A stretch of 64,000 nt of DNA from an uncultured Odoribacter sp. (GTDB taxonomy: Bacteria > Bacteroidota > Bacteroidia > Bacteroidales > Marinifilaceae), in contig CAJJNP010000002.1 in assembly GCA_905193145.1 (NCBI GenBank), forward strand, positions 3,341-67,340, given 5' to 3'. A model generated the notes under the pieces. That model ran no database searches. It saw only the letters and a program-made list of their open reading frames with translations, and was not told where the DNA came from. Both the position numbers and the translations under genes were made by a program. Within the stretch, counting starts at the first letter, position 1. The number at the start of each line of letters is the position of its first letter. This document shows positions 8,781 to 21,354 of the stretch, one piece after another.

Positions 8781-9653
8781 TCACAATCCCTTGCAAGCTT
8801 TTAATGTATTCTGCAACAAAGAGACAATCGTCATTGGTCCCACACCTCCCGGTACCGGAGTAATATAGGAACATTTAGGAGCCACTGCATCAAAATCAAC
8901 GTCTCCAACTAATCTAAATCCGGATTTAGTCTTATCTGATGGAATTCTATGGATACCAACGTCAATAACAACAGCACCTTCTTTTACCATATCTGCAGTC
9001 ACAAAATGCGGTTTGCCTAAAGCAACCACCAAAATATCTGCCTGCAAAGTAAACTCTTTAATATTAGACGTACGGCTATGACACATTGTTACAGTACAAT
9101 CCGCATGTTCATCTTTTCGAGACATCAACACTGCCATAGGAGTACCCACAATATTGCTACGTCCAATCACAACGCAATGTTTGCCTCGAGTCGGAATATT
9201 ATACCGACGCAACAACTCGACAATACCTGCCGGAGTAGCCGGAAGATAAGTAGGGAGTCCGGTAACCATTTTTCCTACATTGCATGGATGGAAACCATCA
9301 ACATCCTTATCTGGGTCTATTGCCTGCAAAATTTTCTCTTCAGAAATATGCTTAGGCAAAGGCAACTGCATGATATAGCCGTCTACATCATCATCCTTAT
9401 TCAATTTATCAACAACCGCCAATAATTGCTCTTCCGTAATATCGGCATCATAGCACAATTCTGTGCTTTTAAAGCCCACTTCCTGACAAGCTTTCACTTT
9501 ACTTGCCACATAAGTTTCACTGGCACCATCATTACCTACCAGCACTGCCACCAAATGCGGTGTTTTCATGCCGGCAGCCTTCATGCGGTTTACCTCATCC
9601 GCCAACTCCTGTTTGACTTGAGCAGCAATTTTTTTCCCATCAATAAGTTCCAT
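8781..9653 (-). CDS. folD: Bifunctional methylenetetrahydrofolate dehydrogenase/cyclohydrolase
   Basis: 290 aa, the full family length. It oxidises 5,10-methylene-THF with NADP and hydrolyses the product to 10-formyl-THF for purine and formyl-Met synthesis. Visible are the substrate and catalytic motif [13 protein letters not shown] (with the catalytic Lys), QLPLPKHI, the Rossmann site [14 protein letters not shown] and the C-terminal PGGVGPMT signature. It lies 23 bases after ffh on the same strand and is probably in its transcript. The hairpin after its stop marks the end of the unit. Confidence 0.97.
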   Translation of the reverse strand: MELIDGKKIAAQVKQELADEVNRMKAAGMKTPHLVAVLVGNDGASETYVASKVKACQEVGFKSTELCYDADITEEQLLAVVDKLNKDDDVDGYIMQLPLPKHISEEKILQAIDPDKDVDGFHPCNVGKMVTGLPTYLPATPAGIVELLRRYNIPTRGKHCVVIGRSNIVGTPMAVLMSRKDEHADCTVTMCHSRTSNIKEFTLQADILVVALGKPHFVTADMVKEGAVVIDVGIHRIPSDKTKSGFRLVGDVDFDAVAPKCSYITPVPGGVGPMTIVSLLQNTLKACKGL

Positions 9654-9676
9654 ATATCCTTTGTTTTATGTATTCA

Positions 9677-11002
9677 CTATCGTCTCATTCCAGGCATTCT
9701 ACGCATCATTTTACTTCCACCGGAAAGCATCTTCATCATCTTCTTCGACTCTTCAAACTGTTTCAGCAGACGATTTACCTCCTGCACTGTCGTTCCACTA
9801 CCTTTAGCGATACGCATACGGCGAGAACCATTAATAATTTCAGGATGTTCGCGTTCTGCCGGAGTCATAGAATAAATAATAGCCTCCACTCCTTTAAATG
9901 CATCGTCGTCAATATCAACATCTTTTAATGCTTTTCCAACGCCGGGAATCATGGATGCCAAATCCTTGATATTTCCCATTTTCTTTATCTGCTGGATCTG
10001 ACTCAAAAAGTCATTAAAATTAAACTGATTGCGAGAAATCTTTTTCTGCAATTTCTTTGCCTCTTCAGCATCAAATTGTTCCTGAGCCTTTTCCACCAAC
10101 GAAACAATATCACCCATACCCAAAATGCGGTCGGCCATACGTTCCGGGTGGAAAGCATCCAAAGCCTCCAGTTTTTCACCGGTACCCACAAACTTGATTG
10201 GCTTATTCACCACTGTGCGTATAGACAAAGCAGCACCACCGCGAGTATCACCATCCAATTTTGTCAGTATCACACCGTCAAAATCCAAACGCTCATTAAA
10301 TTCCTTGGCAGTATTAACAGCATCCTGACCGGTCATGGCATCCACCACGAACAGAGTCTCTGTCGGATTGATAGCAGCCTTAATCGCAGCAATCTCGCGC
10401 ATCATCTCCTCATCCACAGCCAAGCGTCCGGCAGTATCGACAATCACAATATCATTACCGTTAGCTTTCGCCTGTCTGATTGCTTCCTGAGCAATTTTCA
10501 CAGGCTCCTTACAATTTTCATCGCTATATACCGGCACCTCAATTTGCTGTCCCAACACCTTCAACTGCTCAATAGCAGCCGGACGATACACGTCACAAGC
10601 TACCAACAGAGGTTTCTTTCCTTTTTTCGTCTTCAACAGATTGGCAAACTTACCAGAAAAAGTTGTTTTACCTGAACCCTGCAAACCAGACATCAAGATA
10701 ATAGCGGGACTACCCTTAATATTCACTTCAACATTCTTTCCTCCCATCAACTCTGCCAGCTCATCATGAACAATCTTCACCATCATTTGTCCGGGCTTCA
10801 CAGCAGTCAATACATCCATACCCAAAGCCTTTTCTTTCACCTTATTGGTAAAATCCTTGGCAATCTTATAATTGACGTCAGCATCCAACAGAGAACGACG
10901 CACCTCTTTCAGCGTTTCAGCCACATTTAACTCTGTAATCTTACCCTGACCTTTTAATATTTTAAACGACCGTTCCAGTCTTTCCGATAAATTTTCAAAC
11001 AT
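9677..11002 (-). CDS. ffh: Signal recognition particle protein Ffh (SRP54)
   Basis: 441 aa. The N domain (about 1-85) is followed by the GTPase G domain with the P-loop GLQGSGKTTFSGK, DVYRPAA, DTAGRL and TKLDGD. The Met-rich M domain (about 300-441) binds 4.5S RNA and signal peptides and includes SMIPGVG and the RNA-binding stretch RRMRIAKGSGTTVQEVN. It ends in a Met/Gly-rich tail (MMRRMPGMRR). It pairs with FtsY (1161-2111) in co-translational targeting. No 4.5S RNA gene was recognised in the window. folD follows closely. Confidence 0.98.
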   Translation of the reverse strand: MFENLSERLERSFKILKGQGKITELNVAETLKEVRRSLLDADVNYKIAKDFTNKVKEKALGMDVLTAVKPGQMMVKIVHDELAELMGGKNVEVNIKGSPAIILMSGLQGSGKTTFSGKFANLLKTKKGKKPLLVACDVYRPAAIEQLKVLGQQIEVPVYSDENCKEPVKIAQEAIRQAKANGNDIVIVDTAGRLAVDEEMMREIAAIKAAINPTETLFVVDAMTGQDAVNTAKEFNERLDFDGVILTKLDGDTRGGAALSIRTVVNKPIKFVGTGEKLEALDAFHPERMADRILGMGDIVSLVEKAQEQFDAEEAKKLQKKISRNQFNFNDFLSQIQQIKKMGNIKDLASMIPGVGKALKDVDIDDDAFKGVEAIIYSMTPAEREHPEIINGSRRMRIAKGSGTTVQEVNRLLKQFEESKKMMKMLSGGSKMMRRMPGMRR

Positions 11003-11046
11003 ACTTTATGTATTTATTTATATAATCCTTTTAATACCTATCGTCT

Positions 11047-11706
11047 TTATTTTTTACCGATATTCTTCAATACCACAAATGTCTTGTCAATCAATGCATT
11101 GTCAACAACAACCGTAAATTCATTTGTTGAAGAAATCACCTCCGTCAAGTTAATGCCTTCCCACGACAATTCTTTCATTATCGTATAATAAAAACCGGCC
11201 TGCACACTATTTCCTTTCGGTAATTTCAATGTCACTGAAGACAAGCCCCGCTGTTCAAACAAACAAATTTCATTACGGAAAAATTCTGAAATCCAATGCT
11301 CCATAGTTGCACTGATTACCAAGTTGGTTTCAAAAACCCCCTGCACCATTGTATAAAAAATCTCGTCATTTTTAGACAAGTGCTTCAACACCTCAACATG
11401 ACAATCCAACAATGTAGGTGAATTTTTAAACGTATAATCGCACAGATTACTTCGAAGAATAATATCGCCCATACTACTCAACAACTTATTCAACTGCACT
11501 TGGTCTCGCACTTGTAAATAGGGAGCCAATCGATTCAATGCCATAACAATAGCTCCGGTATTCACCTCCCGCATTAAAATTTTCTCCACCGAAGGTTGCA
11601 ACTGTCTCGCCAACGATGATACATTGATAATTCCGGCAGCTAAGGATTCCGACAAATAAGGTCTGTGTTTTACTAAATCTTCAACTACATGTGAAATACT
11701 CACCAT
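11047..11706 (-). CDS. Conserved protein with aspartokinase-type ACT region
   Basis: 219 aa, cytoplasmic by appearance. The N-terminal half is mainly helical (SHVVEDLVKHRPYLSESLAAG, read as two halves, then a winged-helix-like segment). The C-terminal 120 residues look like a pair of ACT folds as in aspartokinase, for example the stretch around ELSWEGINLTEVISSTNE. The kinase domain itself is absent, so it cannot be an aspartokinase; automatic labels of that kind would be misleading. A regulatory or ligand-sensing role is the inference. It has its own well-matched promoter (11732-11762), which may also serve ffh and folD downstream. Confidence 0.7.
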   Translation of the reverse strand: MVSISHVVEDLVKHRPYLSESLAAGIINVSSLARQLQPSVEKILMREVNTGAIVMALNRLAPYLQVRDQVQLNKLLSSMGDIILRSNLCDYTFKNSPTLLDCHVEVLKHLSKNDEIFYTMVQGVFETNLVISATMEHWISEFFRNEICLFEQRGLSSVTLKLPKGNSVQAGFYYTIMKELSWEGINLTEVISSTNEFTVVVDNALIDKTFVVLKNIGKK

Positions 11707-11731
11707 ACTATTCCTTCTGTTTAAATTTCAA

Positions 11732-11762
11732 CAAAAGTAGAGTTTTCTTAAAACAATTGCAA
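11732..11762 (-). promoter_or_regulatory. Promoter of the ACT-domain gene
   Basis: On the minus strand, TTG (11760-11762), a 20-base spacer and TACTTTTG (11732-11739), a full match to the Bacteroidota consensus. The predicted start near 11727 leaves about 20 bases to the ATG at 11706. Confidence 0.75.
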
Positions 11763-11767
11763 GAAAA

Positions 11768-12514
11768 CTACACCCTTCTTTGTCTTACCACCTCAAACAT
11801 CAACACAGCGGCAGCAGCAGATACATTTAATGATTCTATCTGACCCTGCTGAGGTATTTTTATGTGTTCCGTAGTTATATTCAACAAATCTTCATCAATC
11901 CCCTTATCCTCCGATCCCATAACAATAGCAACCGGCACTTTCATATCAACATCCGTATAATACTTCTCTGCTTTTTCCGTTGCCGCATACACCCGAATTC
12001 CATGCTGAAACTTCAGTTCCCGAACAATTTTCTTCAAATTCTGCACCCGACATACCGGCACATGATACAAAGCACCGGCAGAAGTCTTCAAAGCATCCGA
12101 GGAAATCTTAGCAGAATTCTTATTCGGAATAACAACAGCATCCACACCGGCACATTCTGCACTCCGCACAATTGCACCAAAATTACGCACATCGGTCACT
12201 CGATCCAATATCAAAACAAACGGTACTCTTCCTTCTGCCTCAACCGCATCCAACACCTCTGTCAAATCCTGATAAGGCACCGGTGAAATTTCAGCCAACA
12301 CCCCTTGATGATTTCTGTCTGCAAAAGGCTTAAACACCTCTTCCGGAACATATTGAAACGGAATATTACGTTCGCGAATCATAGCAAACAACTGCTGAAA
12401 CAACTCTCCCCTCACTCCTTTTTTCAGCATCACCTTATCAATTTCCTTTTCCTGCTGAATTGCTTCTATCACGGCACGTATTCCAAAAATACACTCTTGT
12501 CTATATTTAGCCAT
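11768..12514 (-). CDS. rlmB: 23S rRNA 2'-O-methyltransferase RlmB (TrmH/SpoU family)
   Basis: 248 aa. The N-terminal substrate-binding part (FGIRAVIEAI) is followed by a SPOUT knot domain with the three SpoU motifs: motif 1 with VRNFGAIVRSAECAG, motif 2 with VMGSEDKGI, and motif 3 with IPQQGQIESLNVSAAAAV. The family methylates G2251 of 23S rRNA with SAM. A TrmH-type tRNA methylase is the main alternative, but the N-terminal domain and length fit RlmB. It lies 19 bases after the ABC-F gene, so two translation-related functions are adjacent. Confidence 0.88.
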   Translation of the reverse strand: MAKYRQECIFGIRAVIEAIQQEKEIDKVMLKKGVRGELFQQLFAMIRERNIPFQYVPEEVFKPFADRNHQGVLAEISPVPYQDLTEVLDAVEAEGRVPFVLILDRVTDVRNFGAIVRSAECAGVDAVVIPNKNSAKISSDALKTSAGALYHVPVCRVQNLKKIVRELKFQHGIRVYAATEKAEKYYTDVDMKVPVAIVMGSEDKGIDEDLLNITTEHIKIPQQGQIESLNVSAAAAVLMFEVVRQRRV

Positions 12515-12533
12515 ATATCATTAATTATATTTC

Positions 12534-14477
12534 TTAATCATTACACTCACCCTTCAATCGCTCCACCTCTTCTGTTGCCGACGTCCACTCGTCCATGGCA
12601 TTTTCTAATTGCTTTTGGCTCTCAGCATATTCCTTCAACAATTCATCACTCACATTGCCGGCAGCCAATTTGTCCTCCATGTTTGCAATACTTTCCTCCA
12701 GTTGAGCTATTTTCTGCTCGATTTTCTCCACTAACTGTCCGGCTTTCTTAATCTCGCGATTCAACTGTTTCCGTTCCTCAAAAGCCAGTTTGCTTTCTTT
12801 TTCCACTTTCACTTCTTCCACTGATACAGACGCTGCAGATTTATGCAACTGCTCATATTCACGGAAGCAAGCTATTTTCTTCGCCGCCAAGAAATCGGTT
12901 ACCCCCCCCAAATACTCCTTCATATTCCGATTAGAGAACTCATACACCTTATCTGCCAATCCTGTCAGAAAATCACGGTCGTGCGAAACAACAATGACAG
13001 TTCCCTCAAACTTTCTGAGCGCATCCTTCAATATATCCTTGGTCCGCATATCCAAATGGTTGGTCGGCTCGTCAAGAATAAGCACATTATACGGCTCCAG
13101 CAACAGACGCACCATAGCCAATCTTGTACGCTCCCCCCCGGACAACACCTTCACCTTTTTATCCACATCCTCTCCGGAAAACAAAAAAGCACCAAGAATA
13201 TCACGAATCTTTTTCCTTATTTCCCCCTCTGCAACCCGATCCACCGTATCCAAAACTGATAATTCCGGATCCAATAAATCGGCTTGGTTCTGCGCAAAAT
13301 ACCCGATATTTACATTATGACCGATTTTCAGTTCCCCGTCAAAAGGTATCTCGTTCATAATCATTTTCACCAAAGTAGACTTACCTTCTCCGTTTTTTCC
13401 AACAAAAGCAACCTTTTCCCCCCGTTTAATTTCAAAATTCACATCCTTCAACACCTGTAAATCGCCATATGCCTTTGCTAACGAACGTCCAGTTACAACC
13501 AACTCTCCCGAACGGACAGCCGGCTGAAACCGCACAGTTATACGGGCAGCATCCTCTTCCTCCACCTCAATACGTTCAATCTTCTCCAATTGTTTGATAC
13601 GCGACTGAACCTGCACCGATTTTGTCGCCTTATATCTGAAACGCTCTATAAATTCCTCCGTATCCTTGATCTGCTTCTGCTGATTCTGATAAGCCCTCAT
13701 CTGCTGTTCCACACGTTCCTTCCTCAATTCCTCAAAGCGAGAATAAGGCACTTTATAATCATAAATTTTCCCCAACGAAATCTCTATCGTCCGGGTTGTT
13801 ACATTATCCAAAAAAGCACGGTCGTGCGACACCAACACCACGGCCCCGGAATAGCTCTGTAAAAAAGACTCCAGCCAGGTAATTGACTCTATATCCAAAT
13901 GATTGGTCGGCTCATCCAATAAAAACACATCCGGACGTGCCAGCAATATTTTGGCCAACTCGATACGCATACGCCACCCTCCGCTGAATTCCTCACAATT
14001 ACGTTCCAAATCCTCCGGCTTAAATCCCAATCCCTTCAATACTACTTCCACTTCCCTGTCAATATTCCCCTCTCCACGCATAGACAACAATTCTGTTTTC
14101 TCATGAATCTTGTCCAACAGCTTCATATATGCCGACGAATCATAATCCTCCCGTCCTGCCAACTCCATATTCAACCGCTCCACCTCATCTTTCAGCTCAA
14201 ACAAATCTGCAAAAGCCTTTTCTGCCTCTTTCCTGACCGTATTTCCATCAGTATAGACCTTTGTCTGTGGCAGATATCCTATCTTTACATTAGAGGCCAT
14301 TGCAATGCTACCTTCCGAAGGAGCTTGCAAACCCGCCAACATCTTTAACGTGGTTGATTTTCCAGCACCATTCCGCCCGGTCAAACCAATACGGTCTTTC
14401 TTATTAATCAAAAAAGAGACCCCATCCAACAGATACCAACCACCAAAAACTACACTGACATTATTTATTGAAATCAT
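12534..14477 (-). CDS. ABC-F family ATPase (Uup/EttA-like ribosome-associated)
   Basis: 647 aa with two nucleotide-binding domains and no membrane segment. NBD1 has the Walker A GRNGAGKST and the signature SGGWRMRIELAKIL followed by LLDEPTNHLD. NBD2 has GKNGEGKST and SGGERTRLAMVRLL followed by LILDEPTNHLD. A charged linker (about 240-310) is the interdomain arm that reaches the ribosome in ABC-F proteins. The last 75 residues are a coiled coil, as in Uup/YfmR types. These proteins act on the ribosomal E site. A resistance role is possible for the class, but the housekeeping neighbours and phylum-wide type make a general translation factor more likely. Confidence 0.92.
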   Translation of the reverse strand: MISINNVSVVFGGWYLLDGVSFLINKKDRIGLTGRNGAGKSTTLKMLAGLQAPSEGSIAMASNVKIGYLPQTKVYTDGNTVRKEAEKAFADLFELKDEVERLNMELAGREDYDSSAYMKLLDKIHEKTELLSMRGEGNIDREVEVVLKGLGFKPEDLERNCEEFSGGWRMRIELAKILLARPDVFLLDEPTNHLDIESITWLESFLQSYSGAVVLVSHDRAFLDNVTTRTIEISLGKIYDYKVPYSRFEELRKERVEQQMRAYQNQQKQIKDTEEFIERFRYKATKSVQVQSRIKQLEKIERIEVEEEDAARITVRFQPAVRSGELVVTGRSLAKAYGDLQVLKDVNFEIKRGEKVAFVGKNGEGKSTLVKMIMNEIPFDGELKIGHNVNIGYFAQNQADLLDPELSVLDTVDRVAEGEIRKKIRDILGAFLFSGEDVDKKVKVLSGGERTRLAMVRLLLEPYNVLILDEPTNHLDMRTKDILKDALRKFEGTVIVVSHDRDFLTGLADKVYEFSNRNMKEYLGGVTDFLAAKKIACFREYEQLHKSAASVSVEEVKVEKESKLAFEERKQLNREIKKAGQLVEKIEQKIAQLEESIANMEDKLAAGNVSDELLKEYAESQKQLENAMDEWTSATEEVERLKGECND

Positions 14478-14497
14478 ATCTCTATCAAATCACACAA

Positions 14498-15502
14498 TTA
14501 TATTAGTTTCCAAACACCCATATACTCTTCTCCATCTTGAAACACACACTTGAATTTTCTCTCTTTACGAGACTCTTCATCAAAAACGAAATACCAATCC
14601 CCAATCTTTTCATCCCGATCCGTAAACACCACTACGTTTTGTCTAAAGTTATTCCGTAACAATTCTGCCATCAAAGCCATATCCACCTTTCCATCTTCTA
14701 CCAATTCATCCAACAAAGGCATAAAAGCTGTAAATCCCACAAATTTACCAGTAAAACGCACATTGCCGCAATCCAATAAAACAGAGAGGTCATCCTCCAC
14801 AAGATTCATTTCTCCCTTATAAGAAAAACCGCCTTCTTTTTCACAAGTTACTCTGGCATACTCAACCTTTGCCCATTTACCCAACATGATATCTCCACCG
14901 GCAGCTTGCTTACGCACAGCAAGCTCCGTTCTCATTGTATATGGCGGACATACAATCACTTCTGTTTGTAAATCATTCTCTTTATCAGCCTCAACAATAT
15001 GGCTAAACCACAATGTCTCATTTTTATAAACAAACATTTCAAACTTACCATTCAGTTTATCATTTGTCACCTTCACAAGCAGGTCATTTTTGGAATCATC
15101 AGTCAACGATGACGGCACTTGAATCTCCACCAAACACTGTTCTGCATTTGCTGTTATATCAAAATCCTTCTTATCCCGGTTCCACTTCAACAGCACACCT
15201 TTCACTACCTCTTCCTCTGCTTTTGCACGAGCAGCGGACTGCAAACCACCATTCATATCTATAAAATCAGCAAAATCATAATGTCTGGCGATTGTCATCA
15301 ATTCCTTATTTGTTTTTACAGAAGCCTTATTACACTCATCCACCAATTGATCGCGAGCTGTCAGATTCTCTTCCAACACATTTTTCAATTCAGAAGAAGA
15401 CATTTTAGAATAAGGTTTATCCACATCTGCAACAACCTTATCATCATTATCATCACATGCAAAACAAACAAACAAGCATAACAAATAAAACAACCTTTTC
15501 AT
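14498..15502 (-). CDS. Surface-type lipoprotein of unknown function
   Basis: 334 aa. A short signal peptide ends at C16 (FVCFAC), directly followed by DDNDD. An acidic run after the lipid Cys is the known Bacteroidota surface-export signal, so the protein is probably exposed on the cell surface. The mature part is charged, with a helical N-terminal region (about 30-100) and a beta-rich remainder. I recognise no family. It lies 12 bases after the DUF3089 lipoprotein gene and 20 bases before the ABC-F gene, in one direction. Confidence 0.75.
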   Translation of the reverse strand: MKRLFYLLCLFVCFACDDNDDKVVADVDKPYSKMSSSELKNVLEENLTARDQLVDECNKASVKTNKELMTIARHYDFADFIDMNGGLQSAARAKAEEEVVKGVLLKWNRDKKDFDITANAEQCLVEIQVPSSLTDDSKNDLLVKVTNDKLNGKFEMFVYKNETLWFSHIVEADKENDLQTEVIVCPPYTMRTELAVRKQAAGGDIMLGKWAKVEYARVTCEKEGGFSYKGEMNLVEDDLSVLLDCGNVRFTGKFVGFTAFMPLLDELVEDGKVDMALMAELLRNNFRQNVVVFTDRDEKIGDWYFVFDEESRKERKFKCVFQDGEEYMGVWKLI

Positions 15503-15514
15503 TCTGTAAAATAT

Positions 15515-16519
15515 TTAGTGATTTAAAAAACTCGTTATTCGTTGGCGGATATTCTCCTGGATATTCAAAAAATAGAGATTCAACTCCTGAACATGATAAT
15601 TTCCCTTAGGGAAAAGCCTATCGATTACCGGAATATAATAATCATCATCCGACAATCCATCTATCAACAACGTGTGCATCTCCGGCAGCATCCTCACCCC
15701 CACTTGCCGAAACAAAGTATCCGATTTGCCTGTCGCATCAAAAAAAACCGAACCCAAATTTTCTGATGCTGGAGCATAACGTCCATCCGTCCTCCAATTT
15801 ACAGGATTTATACACACCACATTATCAGCGAACAACGGCGAACACGCATCCGGTCGGGAAACACTGTTATAACATACCACCACGCCACAATCCTCTGCTC
15901 CGGTTGCAGCCTTCAACAAAGGATATTGGGCCAATTCCTCCCTACTTATCGAAAATCCGAAAGCATATGCTGCCACCAGACGCCCATACTCCTCTTGTGT
16001 CAAAGTATGTTTCAGCAGTTCAATCACCGCTTTAGCCCCCTGACTGTGTCCAGCCAAAATAAAAGGACGCCCCTGATTCAAATATTTCATATAATAACGA
16101 AATGCCTCTACTACATCCACGTGCGCCAACTGATAACGTTTTTCAACCTCCTCTGACGATTCAAACCAAGAATCCATTGTTATTTGACGATAATAAGGCG
16201 AATAAAAATTGCAACAACCGCCGAACAGCGAATAAGCCAAAAAATTCGACCCATCCACTGCTGTCCGTTGCACAGAATCCCGAACATCCATATAGTGATA
16301 GAGCGTTCCCTCCTTATCCTGCCAATCCCACACACAAGTGGGCAAGACATAAAAAACATCCACTTCTTTCTTCGAGCCATTTTCTCCGGGAACATCATAC
16401 CACATGGAAGTTTCCGCATAATCCGGAGCCTGCGGACAAACACTTTTTTTCTCATCCGTTGAACAGCCATACAACCACCCACAGAGAACAAGAAGCAAAC
16501 ATCTAAAAATTACAGACAT
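15515..16519 (-). CDS. DUF3089 alpha/beta-hydrolase lipoprotein
   Basis: 334 aa. The signal peptide ends in the lipobox LYGC (C19). The mature part is a DUF3089-type alpha/beta hydrolase: an early beta-strand VDVFYVLPT, the nucleophile elbow GHSQG with S159, and a C-terminal GNYHVQELN motif that would supply the catalytic His. The natural substrate of the family is not established; an ester or lipid hydrolase at the outer membrane is the inference. It has its own -7 element (16542-16549) and heads a run of close genes (lipoprotein, ABC-F, rlmB) on the same strand. Confidence 0.83.
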   Translation of the reverse strand: MSVIFRCLLLVLCGWLYGCSTDEKKSVCPQAPDYAETSMWYDVPGENGSKKEVDVFYVLPTCVWDWQDKEGTLYHYMDVRDSVQRTAVDGSNFLAYSLFGGCCNFYSPYYRQITMDSWFESSEEVEKRYQLAHVDVVEAFRYYMKYLNQGRPFILAGHSQGAKAVIELLKHTLTQEEYGRLVAAYAFGFSISREELAQYPLLKAATGAEDCGVVVCYNSVSRPDACSPLFADNVVCINPVNWRTDGRYAPASENLGSVFFDATGKSDTLFRQVGVRMLPEMHTLLIDGLSDDDYYIPVIDRLFPKGNYHVQELNLYFLNIQENIRQRITSFLNH

Positions 16520-16541
16520 AACTCTCTTTTTTACAGACTGA

Positions 16542-16549
16542 CAAAGATA
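16542..16549 (-). promoter_or_regulatory. -7 promoter element of the DUF3089 gene
   Basis: The minus strand reads TATCTTTG, an exact TAnnTTTG match, about 22 bases before the ATG at 16519. The -33 region is only weakly matched. Confidence 0.5.
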
Positions 16550-16621
16550 AAGATTTTTTCAGAAATCATAAATTCACCTCCATTCTATTCCAGAAAAAAT
16601 AAAACAAGCCAGAAAATAAGC

Positions 16622-16656
16622 GTCCCGCCTTTCTTTTTTTCCAAGAAAAGCGGGAC
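16622..16656. repeat. Long imperfect hairpin between DUF3089 and Rpn genes
   Basis: GTCCCGC (16622-16628) pairs with GCGGGAC (16650-16656), and the inner TTTCTT/AAGAAA continues the stem, 13 of 14 pairs in all. There is no T-tract on either side, so it is a weak terminator candidate for the Rpn gene or a remnant of a mobile sequence. Confidence 0.5.
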
Positions 16657-16703
16657 TAGAAACTATTTTATCGGTAGAGATGCAACTCTACTAACTTATA
16701 TGC

Positions 16704-17507
16704 TCATAAATTTCTAATATCTTCAAGAGACAAACCGGTGTATTTAGCGACCATATCAATCGACATGCCATTCGATTTCATCGTTCTGGCCACTTCAAGC
16801 TTTTCTTGTTCTATGCCTTGTTCAATTCCTTGCTGAATACCTTGTTCCAACCCCTTCTTTAATCCTCTGCGCTCTGTGCTGCCATACAACGTCTTTTCAA
16901 CACTGATAATGTCCCAGAATTTTTCGTATCCCAGCAACTGCGCATCCGTAAAAGCAGACTCCTCCAAAGCGGTTATCGCTTTTTTCACCTCCGGATTCGC
17001 CAGCAAGTCTTCGGGCACAGCACGAGTCTTTTCATTGATTTCCGTCAAAAAACGAAGCCAAAGTACCTGCATCTTTTTCTCACTGTAAGAATGGGGACTA
17101 AACTTGGGCAATTCGACAAATATCAGATGCAGACCATCAATCACCCTGTCCGTATGCTCCTCATGAACCAAACGGTAATAATGATAAAATCCTTCCAATT
17201 CCGGTTCAAACACCTCGTTCACCAGATTCAACGAATACACCGGCTGGAGCAGTTCGTATTGTTCGCCCGTATCAATCTGCCGCACATAGGCTTTAGAAGC
17301 ATTGAACAATACACGCTGCTTGAATTCCGGCGACCAGATCATCTGCATCTCTACAAGAAACTGTCTGCCGAACTTGTCCTTGCAACGAACGTCTACTATA
17401 CTATTCTTACGCAACGGATTATCCGGCACCATTTCTGCCAGAAGATATTCTATTTCCGTAATTTCCTGCCCCTCCGGAATCCTAGCCATCTTTTTTAAGG
17501 CAAACAT
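16704..17507 (-). CDS. Rpn/PD-(D/E)XK nuclease-family transposase-like protein, N-terminally shortened
   Basis: 267 aa. The core matches the Rpn/PF12784-type family: D39 in SIVDVRCKD and E53-x-Q55 in FLVEMQM make the D...E-x-Q variant of the nuclease site. The C-terminal region has the family's repeated GLEQGIQQGIEQGIEQ stretch and a short helix-turn-helix-like tail. Members usually begin with about 40 more residues (a DLTFKRIFG-like segment), which I do not find here or upstream, where the frame meets a stop 3 codons before the ATG. The Met at 17489 (MARIPEGQ) is another possible start. It is probably a decayed copy, though the catalytic residues remain. Confidence 0.75.
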   Translation of the reverse strand: MFALKKMARIPEGQEITEIEYLLAEMVPDNPLRKNSIVDVRCKDKFGRQFLVEMQMIWSPEFKQRVLFNASKAYVRQIDTGEQYELLQPVYSLNLVNEVFEPELEGFYHYYRLVHEEHTDRVIDGLHLIFVELPKFSPHSYSEKKMQVLWLRFLTEINEKTRAVPEDLLANPEVKKAITALEESAFTDAQLLGYEKFWDIISVEKTLYGSTERRGLKKGLEQGIQQGIEQGIEQEKLEVARTMKSNGMSIDMVAKYTGLSLEDIRNL

Positions 17508-17616
17508 ACCAATATATTATCATCTCCCCTCAACAACATCAAAACCCACTCAAATCCATATCACCTTCAGAAATAGAGCTGATATTACCTTATATATTAC
17601 TTATATAAATCCTATC

Positions 17617-17660
17617 TATATAGCATTTATATAAGATTTATATAGCATTCATATAGGATT
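17617..17660. repeat. Tandem 22-bp AT-rich repeat, two adjacent copies
   Basis: Copy 1 is 17617-17638 and copy 2 is 17639-17660. Both read TATATAGCATT-YATATARGATT and differ at two positions. Less regular ATATA/GATTT blocks continue on both sides from about 17590 to 17690. Confidence 0.75.
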
Positions 17661-17894
17661 TAATGTGGACTTGATATAGATTTGATATGAACTAAACATG
17701 TTTCGGACTATAAGAGATTCATGAAAAAACTAATACGAAAAGAATCTTACACTTAAAGGCCACAGCATTTTTTATTTTACCATTAAGCACTATTTAACCA
17801 TTATCATACGTATCCCTATTTCTTAAAGGAATAAAAAACAGATATACACAATAAAAACCTCGCTAATTATAGCAATGTTTTTTAATTATTTTAC

Positions 17895-17902
17895 TAACTT
17901 CG
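17895..17902 (+). promoter_or_regulatory. -7 element of the beta-galactosidase gene
   Basis: TAACTTCG is one base from TAnnTTTG and lies 32 bases before the ATG. TAnnTTCG also occurs before 40564 and iorA in this window. Confidence 0.45.
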
Positions 17903-17928
17903 GCACAAATTTAAAAGCCAAATCTTAA

Positions 17929-21279
<3,351 letters not shown>

Positions 21280-21292
21280 TGTAATCCTACAG

Positions 21293-21331
21293 AAAATCCC
21301 ACATTCTAAGTTTTGTTGAATGTGGGATTTT
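21293..21331. terminator. Bidirectional terminator between the beta-galactosidase and propeller genes
   Basis: A 14-bp stem (AAAATCCCACATTC, 21293-21306, with 21318-21331) and an 11-base loop, T-rich on both exits. It serves the converging genes 17935-21279 and 21355-22434. Confidence 0.85.
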
Positions 21332-21354
21332 TACTATAATCAATAGACTATTCT

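Noticed and set aside
11047..11706. Aspartokinase
   Set aside because: Only ACT-like regions are present; the amino acid kinase domain is missing and the length is half of the enzyme.
12534..14477. ABC-F gene as an antibiotic-resistance determinant
   Set aside because: No neighbouring mobile element or resistance gene, and the type is of the phylum-wide housekeeping kind with a C-terminal coiled coil.
17590..17690. CRISPR array in the AT-rich repeat region
   Set aside because: Repeats are directly adjacent without unique spacers, number only two clear copies and are not palindromic.
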